Both the position numbers and the translations under genes were made by a program. From Clostridia bacterium (GTDB lineage: Bacteria > Bacillota > Clostridia > Oscillospirales > Acutalibacteraceae), in assembly GCA_024404065.1 (NCBI GenBank), contig JAKSQR010000044.1, positions 1 through 10,508 of the forward strand: a stretch of 10,508 nt of DNA, read 5' to 3'. This document shows, one piece after another, positions 1-7,328 of this stretch. Within the stretch, counting starts at the first letter, position 1, and every line of letters begins with the position of its first letter. Below the pieces are notes generated by a model that worked only from the letters and a program-made list of their open reading frames with translations, did no database searches and was not told where the DNA came from.

Positions 1-1131
1 ACCTACACAGAGGTTATAGTTTCCTTTGCAAATAACGTACATACCCCCGAAGGCGGTATGCATGAGGATGGCTTCAAGAGGGCCCTCACCTATGCACTTA
101 ATAAATACGGCAAGGATAAGGGCATACTCAAGGGTGACGATAAGGTAAGCGGCGAAGATTGCCGTGAAGGTATAACCTGCGTTATCTCAGTAAAAATTAC
201 TGAGGCACAGTTTGAGGGTCAGACTAAGGCAAAGCTTGGTAACAGTGAGGTACGTACCCTTGTAAACTCAATTGTTGCCGCTCAGCTTGAGCAGTACTTT
301 GATGATAACCCCAATGTAGCAAAGATTATACTTGAAAAAGCACTTACAGCTAACAGAGCAAGAGAGGCTGCAAGAAAAGCCCGTGAAACAGTTCGCCGTA
401 AGAACGGCCTTGAAAGCGGTCAGATGCCTGATAAGCTTCAGGATTGTAACGAAAGAGACCCATCCCTTTGTGAGCTCTACATCGTAGAGGGTGACTCAGC
501 TGCAGGTTCTGCTGTTCAGGGCAGAGACTCCCGATTCCAGGCAATCCTTGCAATGTGGGGCAAAATGCTTAACGTTGAAAAAGCAAGAGTAGATAAGGTA
601 ATAGGCAACGAAAAGCTTATTCCTCTTATTAACTCCCTTGGCTGCGGTATTGGCGAAGAATTCAATATGGAAAAGCTTCGCTACCATAAGATTGTTATTA
701 TGTCCGATGCCGACGTTGACGGTGCTCACATCCGCACACTTTTACTTACATTCTTCTTCAGATATATGAGACCTCTTGTAGAGGCAGGCTATGTTTACTC
801 AGCCGTTCCCCCTCTTTACAAGCTTTCAAGAGGTAAGGCTCAGAGAGTTGCTTACTCAGATGAAGAAAGAGATGCAATTTCAGCAGAGCTTCGTGGTGAT
901 AAGGCCGATGCAAAGGTTGACATCAGCCGTTTCAAAGGTCTTGGTGAAATGGACCCCGAAGAGCTTTGGGAAACCACAATGAACCCCGAAACACGTACAT
1001 TACGCCGTATTACACTTGAAGATGGTGTTATGGCTGACCAGATATTTAACCTGCTTATGGGTGAGGAAGTTGACCCACGCCGTGAGTGGATTGAAGAAAA
1101 CGCACTTAACGTAACAAATCTTGACATATAA
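1..1131 (+). CDS. gyrB: DNA gyrase subunit B, C-terminal part (5' end outside window)
   Basis: ATP-binding subunit of the type II topoisomerase that introduces negative supercoils; it works in the cytoplasm as a GyrA2GyrB2 tetramer. The frame is open from base 1, so the N-terminal ATPase domain lies outside; the ATG at 58 is internal. Visible in order: end of the transducer domain with the EGGMHEDGF stretch (about 49-81), the QTK loop that contacts ATP phosphate (220-228), the TOPRIM motif EGDSA (487-501), the metal-binding DADVD cluster (706-720), and the C-terminal tail carrying FKGLGEM and the DPRREWIEENA region. There is no large insertion of the kind found in enterobacterial GyrB. At the E. 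coli Lys447 position there is Trp (codon 556-558), and EGDSAGG is EGDSAAG. It is followed at once by gyrA, whose ribosome binding site overlaps this stop codon. ParE is the alternative, but adjacency to a GyrA with a GyrA box favours GyrB. Confidence 0.98.
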   Translation, partial: TYTEVIVSFANNVHTPEGGMHEDGFKRALTYALNKYGKDKGILKGDDKVSGEDCREGITCVISVKITEAQFEGQTKAKLGNSEVRTLVNSIVAAQLEQYFDDNPNVAKIILEKALTANRAREAARKARETVRRKNGLESGQMPDKLQDCNERDPSLCELYIVEGDSAAGSAVQGRDSRFQAILAMWGKMLNVEKARVDKVIGNEKLIPLINSLGCGIGEEFNMEKLRYHKIVIMSDADVDGAHIRTLLLTFFFRYMRPLVEAGYVYSAVPPLYKLSRGKAQRVAYSDEERDAISAELRGDKADAKVDISRFKGLGEMDPEELWETTMNPETRTLRRITLEDGVMADQIFNLLMGEEVDPRREWIEENALNVTNLDI

Positions 1132-1138
1132 GGAGGTG
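1131..1138 (+). promoter_or_regulatory. Ribosome binding site of gyrA, deciding TTG versus ATG start
   Basis: AGGAGGTG is a near-perfect anti-16S match and overlaps the last base of the gyrB stop codon (TAA, 1129-1131), suggesting coupled translation. The distance from the end of AGGAGG is 4 bases to the TTG at 1141 and 10 bases to the ATG at 1147. ATG is the stronger codon and lies within the usual spacing, so 1147 is preferred. Using TTG would add only Met-Lys. Confidence 0.85.
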
Positions 1139-1146
1139 TATTGAAA

Positions 1147-3702
1147 ATGGCTCATAACAGAGATTATAAACCTGAGGACATTATGTTCCCCGACCAGGTG
1201 ATTACCACATCCAATATCGTACCTGAAATGCAGCAGGCAATGCTTGACTATGCTATGTCAGTTATTGTTGACCGTGCCTTACCCGATGTAAGAGATGGTC
1301 TTAAGCCCGTTCATCGCCGTATTCTTTACACCCTTTATGAAGACGGTCTGACAGCAGATAAGCCCTTTAAGAAGAGCGCTACCTGCGTTGGTGACGTGCT
1401 TGGTAGATATCACCCACATGGTGATGCTTCAGTATATGATGCACTTGTAAGACTTGCTCAGGACTTTTCAATGAGGCACATGCTTGTTGATGGTCACGGC
1501 AACTTTGGTTCAGTAGACGGCGACCCCCCTGCTGCTTACCGTTACACAGAAGCAAGAATGAGCAAAATCAGTGCAAAGCTTCTTGAGGATATTGATAAAG
1601 ATACAATCGATTGGAACCCTAACTTTGACGAAACAAGAAAAGAACCCAGAGTACTTCCCTCAAGGTTCCCTAACCTTCTTGTAAACGGCTCTCAGGGTAT
1701 CGCCGTTGGTATGACTACCAACATTCCCCCTCATAACCTTCGTGAGGTTATTGACGCAGTAATCTGTGTGCTTGATAACCCCGATGCTACTCTTGATGAC
1801 CTTATGGAGCATATCAAAGGTCCCGACTTCCCCACAAAGGGAATTATTATGGGTCGCTATGGTATCCGTCAGGCTTATGAAACAGGCAGAGGCAAGGTTA
1901 TAGTAAGAGCCCGTACCGAATTTGAAGAATTCGGCAGAGACAACCGCACAAGAATTATTGTTACAGAGCTTCCTTACATGGTTAAGAAGCGTGCTCTTAT
2001 CAAAAAGATTGCAGAGCAGGTTCGTGATAAGAGAATTGAAGGCATTTCAGACCTTCGTGATGAAACTGACCGTAACGGTATGAGAATTGTTATTGAGCTT
2101 AAGCGTGATGCTAATGCCAATGTAGTTCTCAACAAGCTCTTTGCTCAGACAGAAATGCAGTCAACCTTCGGCATTATTATGCGTGCCCTTGTTGACGACC
2201 AGAAACAGCCCAAGATTCTTTCACTCAGAAATTATCTTGATGAATATATTGCTTTCCAGCGTCAGGTTATCCGCCGCAGAACACAGTTTGACCTTAAGAA
2301 GGCACTTGAAAGAGCTCACTTACTTGAAGGTCTTATTATTGCACAGGATAATATTGATGAGGTTATCCACATTATCCGTACAAGCTACGATGACGCAAGA
2401 GAAAAACTGATGGCAAGGTTCAGCCTTGACGAGGTTCAGGCTCAGGCAATACTTGATATGCGTCTTAAGGCTCTTCAGGGTCTTGACCATGAGAAGCTTG
2501 AAAATGAGTATAAAGAGCTTCAGGAAAAGATTGCTTACTTCCGTCAGCTTCTCAGCGATGAGGGTATGCTCAAGGGCGTACTCAAGGATGAGCTTATCGC
2601 TATAAGAGATAAGTTTGGTGATGACAGACGCACAGATATAGCTGATGTAAGCGGTGAGGTTGACTTTGAGGACCTTATCCCTGAGCAGGAATGTGTATTT
2701 GCTCTTACAGAAATGGGCTACATCAAGCGCACACCTGTTGCTGAGTACAGACAGCAGTCAAGAGGCGGCAAGGGTGTTAAAGGCCTTAAGCAGAGAGAAG
2801 AAGATAATGTTAAAATTCTTTTCTCCTCCTCTACTCACGATTACATTATGCTCTTTACAAACCTTGGCAGAGTTTACAGACTTAAGGGCTATGAAATTCC
2901 TGAAGGCTCAAGAACAAGCAAGGGCACAAATGTTATTAACGTACTTCAGATTATGCCCGGTGAAAAGGTAACCTGCATGATTAAGGTACCTGATTTTGGT
3001 GCTGAGGAAACATATTACCTTGCAATGTTTACAAAGCAGGGCGTTGTAAAACGTACTCCCCTTGATGCTTATAAGAATATCCGTAAATCCGGTATTGCAG
3101 CTATCAACCTTGATGAAGGTGACGAGCTTGGCTGGGTAAGGCTTACAACAGGTAACTCAATACTCCTTGTTGCTACAAAGATGGGTAAATGCGTATCCTT
3201 TGATGAAGAGCAGGCAAGGCTTATAGGCCGTACTGCAAGAGGCGTAAGAGCTATCAAATTTAAGTTTGATGAGGATTGCGTTGTAGGTGCAGATGCCCTT
3301 TCAGATGATAAATACGTACTTACAGTTACAGAGAATGGTCTTGGTAAGCTTTCACCCGCATCAGATTATCCCATTCACTCAAGAGCAACATACGGTCAGA
3401 AAAACTTTGACTGTGATAAATATGATGACGCAGTTGTTAATGTACAATCAGTAAGTCAGGATAACGATCTTATGATTATCACATCAAGCGGTATGATGGT
3501 AAGAATTCCTCTTGATGGTATTACACCTCACGGCAGAGCCTCAAAGGGTGTTAAGATTATGAATCTTGCCGAAAATGACAAGATTATTTCTGCAGTTCCT
3601 GTTATGAGAGCTGAGGAAGAAGAAACCCCTGCAGATGAAACCACAGCAGAATCTACCCCCGCAACAGAAACCGAAGCTGAAACAGTTGAAAACAAAGAAT
3701 AA
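1147..3702 (+). CDS. gyrA: DNA gyrase subunit A
   Basis: DNA breakage-reunion and DNA-wrapping subunit of gyrase, 851 aa from the ATG at 1147, a normal length. The winged-helix breakage domain carries the catalytic Arg132-Tyr133 pair (E. coli Arg121-Tyr122, offset 11) in the context AAYRYTEARM. The quinolone-determining region reads HPHGDASVYD, giving Ala94 at the E. coli Ser83 position and Asp98 at Asp87. Tower, coiled-coil and C-gate regions follow. The C-terminal beta-pinwheel starts near residue 500 and contains a GyrA box, QSRGGKG (about 537-543; consensus QRRGGKG), which marks it as GyrA rather than ParC. The last 29 residues form an acidic Thr/Glu-rich tail (12 acidic residues). In E. 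coli a GyrA acidic tail modulates DNA wrapping; that role here is inferred. Tandem stops (TAATAA) end the gene 17 bases before mgsA. Confidence 0.98.
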   Translation: MAHNRDYKPEDIMFPDQVITTSNIVPEMQQAMLDYAMSVIVDRALPDVRDGLKPVHRRILYTLYEDGLTADKPFKKSATCVGDVLGRYHPHGDASVYDALVRLAQDFSMRHMLVDGHGNFGSVDGDPPAAYRYTEARMSKISAKLLEDIDKDTIDWNPNFDETRKEPRVLPSRFPNLLVNGSQGIAVGMTTNIPPHNLREVIDAVICVLDNPDATLDDLMEHIKGPDFPTKGIIMGRYGIRQAYETGRGKVIVRARTEFEEFGRDNRTRIIVTELPYMVKKRALIKKIAEQVRDKRIEGISDLRDETDRNGMRIVIELKRDANANVVLNKLFAQTEMQSTFGIIMRALVDDQKQPKILSLRNYLDEYIAFQRQVIRRRTQFDLKKALERAHLLEGLIIAQDNIDEVIHIIRTSYDDAREKLMARFSLDEVQAQAILDMRLKALQGLDHEKLENEYKELQEKIAYFRQLLSDEGMLKGVLKDELIAIRDKFGDDRRTDIADVSGEVDFEDLIPEQECVFALTEMGYIKRTPVAEYRQQSRGGKGVKGLKQREEDNVKILFSSSTHDYIMLFTNLGRVYRLKGYEIPEGSRTSKGTNVINVLQIMPGEKVTCMIKVPDFGAEETYYLAMFTKQGVVKRTPLDAYKNIRKSGIAAINLDEGDELGWVRLTTGNSILLVATKMGKCVSFDEEQARLIGRTARGVRAIKFKFDEDCVVGADALSDDKYVLTVTENGLGKLSPASDYPIHSRATYGQKNFDCDKYDDAVVNVQSVSQDNDLMIITSSGMMVRIPLDGITPHGRASKGVKIMNLAENDKIISAVPVMRAEEEETPADETTAESTPATETEAETVENKE

Positions 3703-3719
3703 TAAACGGGAGGAAAATT

Positions 3720-4121
3720 ATGAATATAGCACTTATAGCTCACGACGCTAAAAAAGAACTTATGGTTCAGTTCTGCATTGCTTACTGCGGTATTTTAAGC
3801 AGGCACGATCTTTTTGCCACAGGCACAACAGGCAAGATGGTTGAAGAAGCTACCGGCCTTGATATTACAAAGTTTATGAGCGGTCATCAGGGCGGTGACC
3901 AGCAGATTATCACAAAGATTATGTGTGATGAGGTTGACCTTCTTCTCCTTTTCAGAGACCCTCTTACTGCAAAGCCTCACGAGCCTAACGAAGCTACCCT
4001 TTTAAGACTTTGTGATGTTCGTAACATTCCCGTAGCTACCAACATTGCTACTGCAGAGGCTCTTATTCACTCCCTTGCAAGGGGCGACCTTGACTGGCGT
4101 GATATTGTTAATCCCAAATAA
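3720..4121 (+). CDS. mgsA: Methylglyoxal synthase
   Basis: Converts dihydroxyacetone phosphate to methylglyoxal and phosphate, a cytoplasmic bypass of lower glycolysis used in other bacteria when phosphate is short or sugar phosphates build up. At 133 aa it matches the Bacillus/Clostridium form in length. Visible: IALIAHD with His8 and Asp9 (E. coli His19, Asp20), Lys12, phosphate-binding TGTTG (34-38), Ser54-Gly55, GGDQQ with the catalytic Asp60 (E. coli Asp71), FRDPLTA with Asp80 (Asp91), His87 (His98), and LLRLCDV/IPVATN. The E. coli Asp101 position holds Asn90 (codon 3987-3989), and the usual SGPxGGD is SGHQGGD. A GGGAGG site at 3708-3713 sits 6 bases before the ATG. Tandem stops (TAATAG) end the gene. 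It lies between gyrA and hisS in the same direction, with no promoter or terminator seen between them. The family call is secure; full activity is less certain because of Asn90. Confidence 0.96.
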   Translation: MNIALIAHDAKKELMVQFCIAYCGILSRHDLFATGTTGKMVEEATGLDITKFMSGHQGGDQQIITKIMCDEVDLLLLFRDPLTAKPHEPNEATLLRLCDVRNIPVATNIATAEALIHSLARGDLDWRDIVNPK

Positions 4122-4144
4122 TAGAAATACACAGAGGACTATTT

Positions 4145-5488
4145 ATGGCACTTATAACCAAAGCTATAAAGGGCACTCAGGATATCCTGCCTGAAAATTC
4201 AGGTAAGCAGAGATTCCTTGAAAATACCCTTTTTGAGATAGCCGATTCCTTCGGCTTCAAAGAAATACGCACCCCTGTATTTGAGCATACAGAGCTCTTT
4301 CAGAGAGGCGTAGGTGATACTACTGATGTAGTACAGAAAGAAATGTATACCTTTGACGATAAGGGTGGTCGCTCAATCACCCTTCGTCCTGAAGGCACAG
4401 CAGGTGCAGTAAGAGCATTCCTTGAGCACGGTCTTTTCAATGAGGCTCTGCCCCAGAAATTCTGCTACCTTCTTAACTGCTACCGTTACGAAAAGCCTCA
4501 GGCAGGCAGATGGCGTGAATTTCAGCAGTTCGGTGTTGAAATGCTTGGCACAGCCTCCCCTGCTGCCGATGCAGAGGTTATTTCACTTGCAAACGAAATT
4601 TTCTCATTTCTTGGTATAGAGAATATTGAGCTTCAGCTTAACTCCATAGGCTGCCCCACATGCAGGCAGAAATATCATGAGGCACTCAAAGAGTACTTCA
4701 ACGGTCATAAGGAAGAACTTTGCGGCACATGCCTTGAAAGACTTGAAAAGAATCCCATGAGAATTCTTGACTGCAAGAGCCCCGTATGTAAAGAGATAAG
4801 TGCAGGCTCACCTCTTATTATTGATTACCTCTGCGATGAGTGTGCAGAGCATTTTGATTCAGTAAAAAAATACCTTGATAATATGGGTATCAAATATACA
4901 GTTAATCCCCGCATTGTACGTGGTCTTGATTACTACACCCGCACAGTATTTGAGTTTGTTTCAAATGATATTGGTGCTCAGGGCACTGTATGTGGCGGTG
5001 GCAGATATGATGGCCTTGTTGAGGAGCTTGGCGGACCTAAAGTACCTGCTCTTGGCTTTGGCATGGGTACAGGCAGGCTTCAGCTTGTAATGCAGGGTCA
5101 GGGCATTGAGCTTCCCGACGATAAGGGCTGTGATATTTACCTTGCTCCTATGGATGCAGATGCATCACTTGAGGCTATGCGAATGGTTACCGACCTTCGC
5201 TCAAGCGGTATCAAGGCACAGACTGATGTTGTTGGTCGTTCACTTAAAGCACAGATGAAATACGCTGATAAAATCGGCGCAAAATATACAGTAGTGCTTG
5301 GCAGTGATGAGCTTGCAAACAAGGCTGCAACTGTAAAGAATATGTCCACAGGCGAAAAGACAGAGCTCAGCCTTGAGGACTTTGAAGATAATTTTATGCG
5401 TCTTACAATCAATGACGAAACCGCACAGCTTGCTGACGGCATTGATGGTAACGTTAATTTAGCTGATTTATTTGGTAATCTTACCTGA
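4145..5488 (+). CDS. hisS: Histidyl-tRNA synthetase (class II)
   Basis: Charges tRNA-His with histidine in the cytoplasm. At 447 aa it is somewhat longer than the roughly 425 aa typical of the family. Visible in order: the N-terminal KGTQDILP signature, motif 1 region (about 40-60), TLRPEGTAGAVRA, motif 2 with Arg114 in YRYEKPQAGRWREFQQFG, an insert with eight cysteines in four pairs (170/173, 193/196, 210/215, 230/233), the HisA block RGLDYYTRTVFE with catalytic Arg259, the HisB block CGGGRYDGL (283-291), motif 3 (304-312) and an anticodon-binding domain. Motif 3 reads GFGMGTGRL: Arg311 is kept, but the usual Glu before it is Gly310. A separate signature histidine-rich or HisZ-like loss is not seen, so a tRNA synthetase is favoured over the regulatory paralogue. 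AGAGGA at 4133-4138 is 6 bases from the ATG. aspS follows 16 bases later, a common pairing in Firmicutes. Confidence 0.97.
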   Translation: MALITKAIKGTQDILPENSGKQRFLENTLFEIADSFGFKEIRTPVFEHTELFQRGVGDTTDVVQKEMYTFDDKGGRSITLRPEGTAGAVRAFLEHGLFNEALPQKFCYLLNCYRYEKPQAGRWREFQQFGVEMLGTASPAADAEVISLANEIFSFLGIENIELQLNSIGCPTCRQKYHEALKEYFNGHKEELCGTCLERLEKNPMRILDCKSPVCKEISAGSPLIIDYLCDECAEHFDSVKKYLDNMGIKYTVNPRIVRGLDYYTRTVFEFVSNDIGAQGTVCGGGRYDGLVEELGGPKVPALGFGMGTGRLQLVMQGQGIELPDDKGCDIYLAPMDADASLEAMRMVTDLRSSGIKAQTDVVGRSLKAQMKYADKIGAKYTVVLGSDELANKAATVKNMSTGEKTELSLEDFEDNFMRLTINDETAQLADGIDGNVNLADLFGNLT

Positions 5489-5493
5489 AAGGA
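5488..5493 (+). promoter_or_regulatory. Ribosome binding site of aspS
   Basis: AAAGGA overlaps the final base of the hisS stop codon (TGA, 5486-5488) and lies 11 bases before the ATG at 5505. Other possible starts are weaker: TTG at 5472 overlaps hisS and has no site upstream, ATG 5514 is too far from this site, and ATG 5523 has AGGA directly against it with no spacing. The spacing to 5505 is on the long side, so the start is probable rather than certain. Confidence 0.6.
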
Positions 5494-5504
5494 CCTATAC
5501 GCAA

Positions 5505-7292
5505 ATGGATTTTATGACAGGAATGAAAAGGACCCATTACTGCGGTGACCTTCGTATGTCCGATGTTGGCAAAAAGGTTACAGTAGCAGGTTGGGTTCAG
5601 CGCCAGAGAGACCTTGGTGCAATTATATTTATAGACCTTCGTGACAGAAGCGGTATTGTACAGCTTGCTTTTGGCGAAGAAACCGACAAGGCAATTTTTG
5701 AAAAGGCCTTTGCCGCAAGAAGCGAATATGTACTTATGGCAGAGGGCACAGTAAGGGAACGTTCATCAAAGAATATGGATATCCCTACAGGCGAAATTGA
5801 AATTGAAGTAACAGAGCTCAGAGTACTTGCAAAGAGTGAGACACCTCCCTTTGAAATTATTGAAAACTGCCAGACTGCAGAGCTTACAAGGCTTAAATAC
5901 CGTTACCTTGACCTTCGCCGTCCTGACCTTCAGAAAAATATTCTGATGCGTCACAAGATTGCAAAGATTACAAGAGACTATTTTGATGAAAATGGCTTCA
6001 TTGAAATTGAAACTCCTATTCTTATTAAATCTACTCCTGAAGGTGCAAGAGACTATCTTGTTCCCTCAAGAATCCACAAGGGCAAATTCTATGCTCTTCC
6101 CCAGTCACCACAGCTTTATAAGCAGCTCTCAATGGTAGCAGGCTTTGACAGATATATGCAGATTGCCCGCTGCTTCAGAGATGAAGATTTAAGAGCAGAC
6201 AGACAGCCTGAATTTACTCAGATTGACCTTGAAATGTCCTTTGTAGATATGGAAGATGTACTTGCCATAGGCGAAGGCTATATGGAAAGAGTATTCCGTG
6301 AGGCAATGGGTGTTGATATTCAGCTTCCCCTTCCCCGCCTTACATACAAAGAGGCTATGGAAAAATACGGCAGTGATAAGCCTGATACAAGATACGGTCT
6401 TGAAATCACTGACCTTACTGATGTAGTTAAGGATTCTGAATTTGTTGTATTCAAGTCAGCCATTGAAGGTGGCGGCTCTGTAAGATGTATCACAGCTAAA
6501 AATGCTTATGCTACACTTACCCGTAAAGAGATTGATAAGCTTACTGAGGCAGCTAAGGGTATTGGCGCTAAGGGTATGGCTTACATAAGAATTGCTGAGG
6601 ATGGCACATATAACGCTTCCTTCTCAAAATTTATGACAGAAGACGAGATGAACGCTATCCTTGCAAAGGCAGATGCCAAAGCAGGCGACGTAGTTCTTGT
6701 AATAGGTGATACAAAAAATTCACTTGTACTTACCGTTCTTGGTGCATTACGCCAAACTGTTGCTAAAAAACTTGACATCATCCCTGAGGGTAAATATAAT
6801 CTACTCTGGATTACAGAATTCCCATTCTTTGATTGGGATGAGGATGCACAGCAGTTTGTTGCTATGCACCATCCGTTTACCGCACCTATGGATGAATGCC
6901 TTGAATACCTTGAGACCGATAAGGCTCAGGTAAGAGCAAAGGCTTACGACCTTGTTCTTAATGGTGTTGAGCTTTGCTCAGGTTCAATCCGTATTACCAA
7001 CCCAGACCTTCAGGGCAGAATCTTCTCATTACTTGGTCTTTCCGATGAGGAAGCCCATGAAAAATTCGGTTATCTGCTTGATGCCTTCAAGTACGGTGCA
7101 CCACCTCATGGCGGTATGGGTATCGGCCTTGACAGACTTATTATGCAGATGCTCGGTTGTGAATCATTAAGAGATGTTATTGCATATCCCAAGGTTCAGA
7201 ATGCAAGCGAGCCCATGACTGATTGCCCCGCAATAGTTGATGATATTCAGCTTAAGGACTTAGGCATTACAGAAATGGAAACCGAAGAATAA
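5505..7292 (+). CDS. aspS: Aspartyl-tRNA synthetase, bacterial type
   Basis: Charges tRNA-Asp with aspartate; class II, cytoplasmic, 595 aa from the ATG at 5505, the usual bacterial length. Visible: N-terminal anticodon-binding OB fold opening with KRTHYCGDL and GWVQRQRDLG, LKYRYLDLRRP, the catalytic-domain stretch ATPEGARDYLVPSR-like (TPEGARDYLVPSR), QSPQLYKQL, motif 2 in FRDEDLRADRQPEF, the bacterial GAD insertion domain (roughly 290-420), the HHPFTAP block, and motif 3 in GGMGIGLDRL near the C-terminus. The residues at E. coli positions Leu30 and Lys81 are Leu37 and Lys89, as in a tRNA-Asp-specific enzyme rather than the dual-specific Asp/Asn kind. The upstream in-frame TTG (5472) would add 11 residues and overlap hisS by 17 bases; it lacks a ribosome binding site. 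The gene ends 36 bases before serC, with no T-box or terminator in between. Confidence 0.97.
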   Translation: MDFMTGMKRTHYCGDLRMSDVGKKVTVAGWVQRQRDLGAIIFIDLRDRSGIVQLAFGEETDKAIFEKAFAARSEYVLMAEGTVRERSSKNMDIPTGEIEIEVTELRVLAKSETPPFEIIENCQTAELTRLKYRYLDLRRPDLQKNILMRHKIAKITRDYFDENGFIEIETPILIKSTPEGARDYLVPSRIHKGKFYALPQSPQLYKQLSMVAGFDRYMQIARCFRDEDLRADRQPEFTQIDLEMSFVDMEDVLAIGEGYMERVFREAMGVDIQLPLPRLTYKEAMEKYGSDKPDTRYGLEITDLTDVVKDSEFVVFKSAIEGGGSVRCITAKNAYATLTRKEIDKLTEAAKGIGAKGMAYIRIAEDGTYNASFSKFMTEDEMNAILAKADAKAGDVVLVIGDTKNSLVLTVLGALRQTVAKKLDIIPEGKYNLLWITEFPFFDWDEDAQQFVAMHHPFTAPMDECLEYLETDKAQVRAKAYDLVLNGVELCSGSIRITNPDLQGRIFSLLGLSDEEAHEKFGYLLDAFKYGAPPHGGMGIGLDRLIMQMLGCESLRDVIAYPKVQNASEPMTDCPAIVDDIQLKDLGITEMETEE

Positions 7293-7328
7293 TTCAGTTT
7301 ATTTATATCCCGAAAGAAGGAATTTAAT

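Noticed and set aside
58..1131. GyrB starting at the ATG at 58
   Set aside because: The frame is open back to base 1 and the preceding residues match conserved GyrB sequence just before EGGMHEDGF, so this Met is internal.
1..3702. Topoisomerase IV (ParE/ParC) instead of gyrase
   Set aside because: The A subunit has a GyrA box (QSRGGKG) and a full-length pinwheel domain, which mark gyrase.
5472..5504. TTG start of aspS overlapping hisS
   Set aside because: No ribosome binding site upstream of the TTG; the encoded 11 residues do not resemble the AspRS N-terminus, and ATG 5505 has AAAGGA before it.
7267..7308. Possible promoter between aspS and serC
   Set aside because: TTATAT-like sequence near 7303 has no convincing -35 at proper spacing, and AT-rich 36-base gaps give such matches easily.
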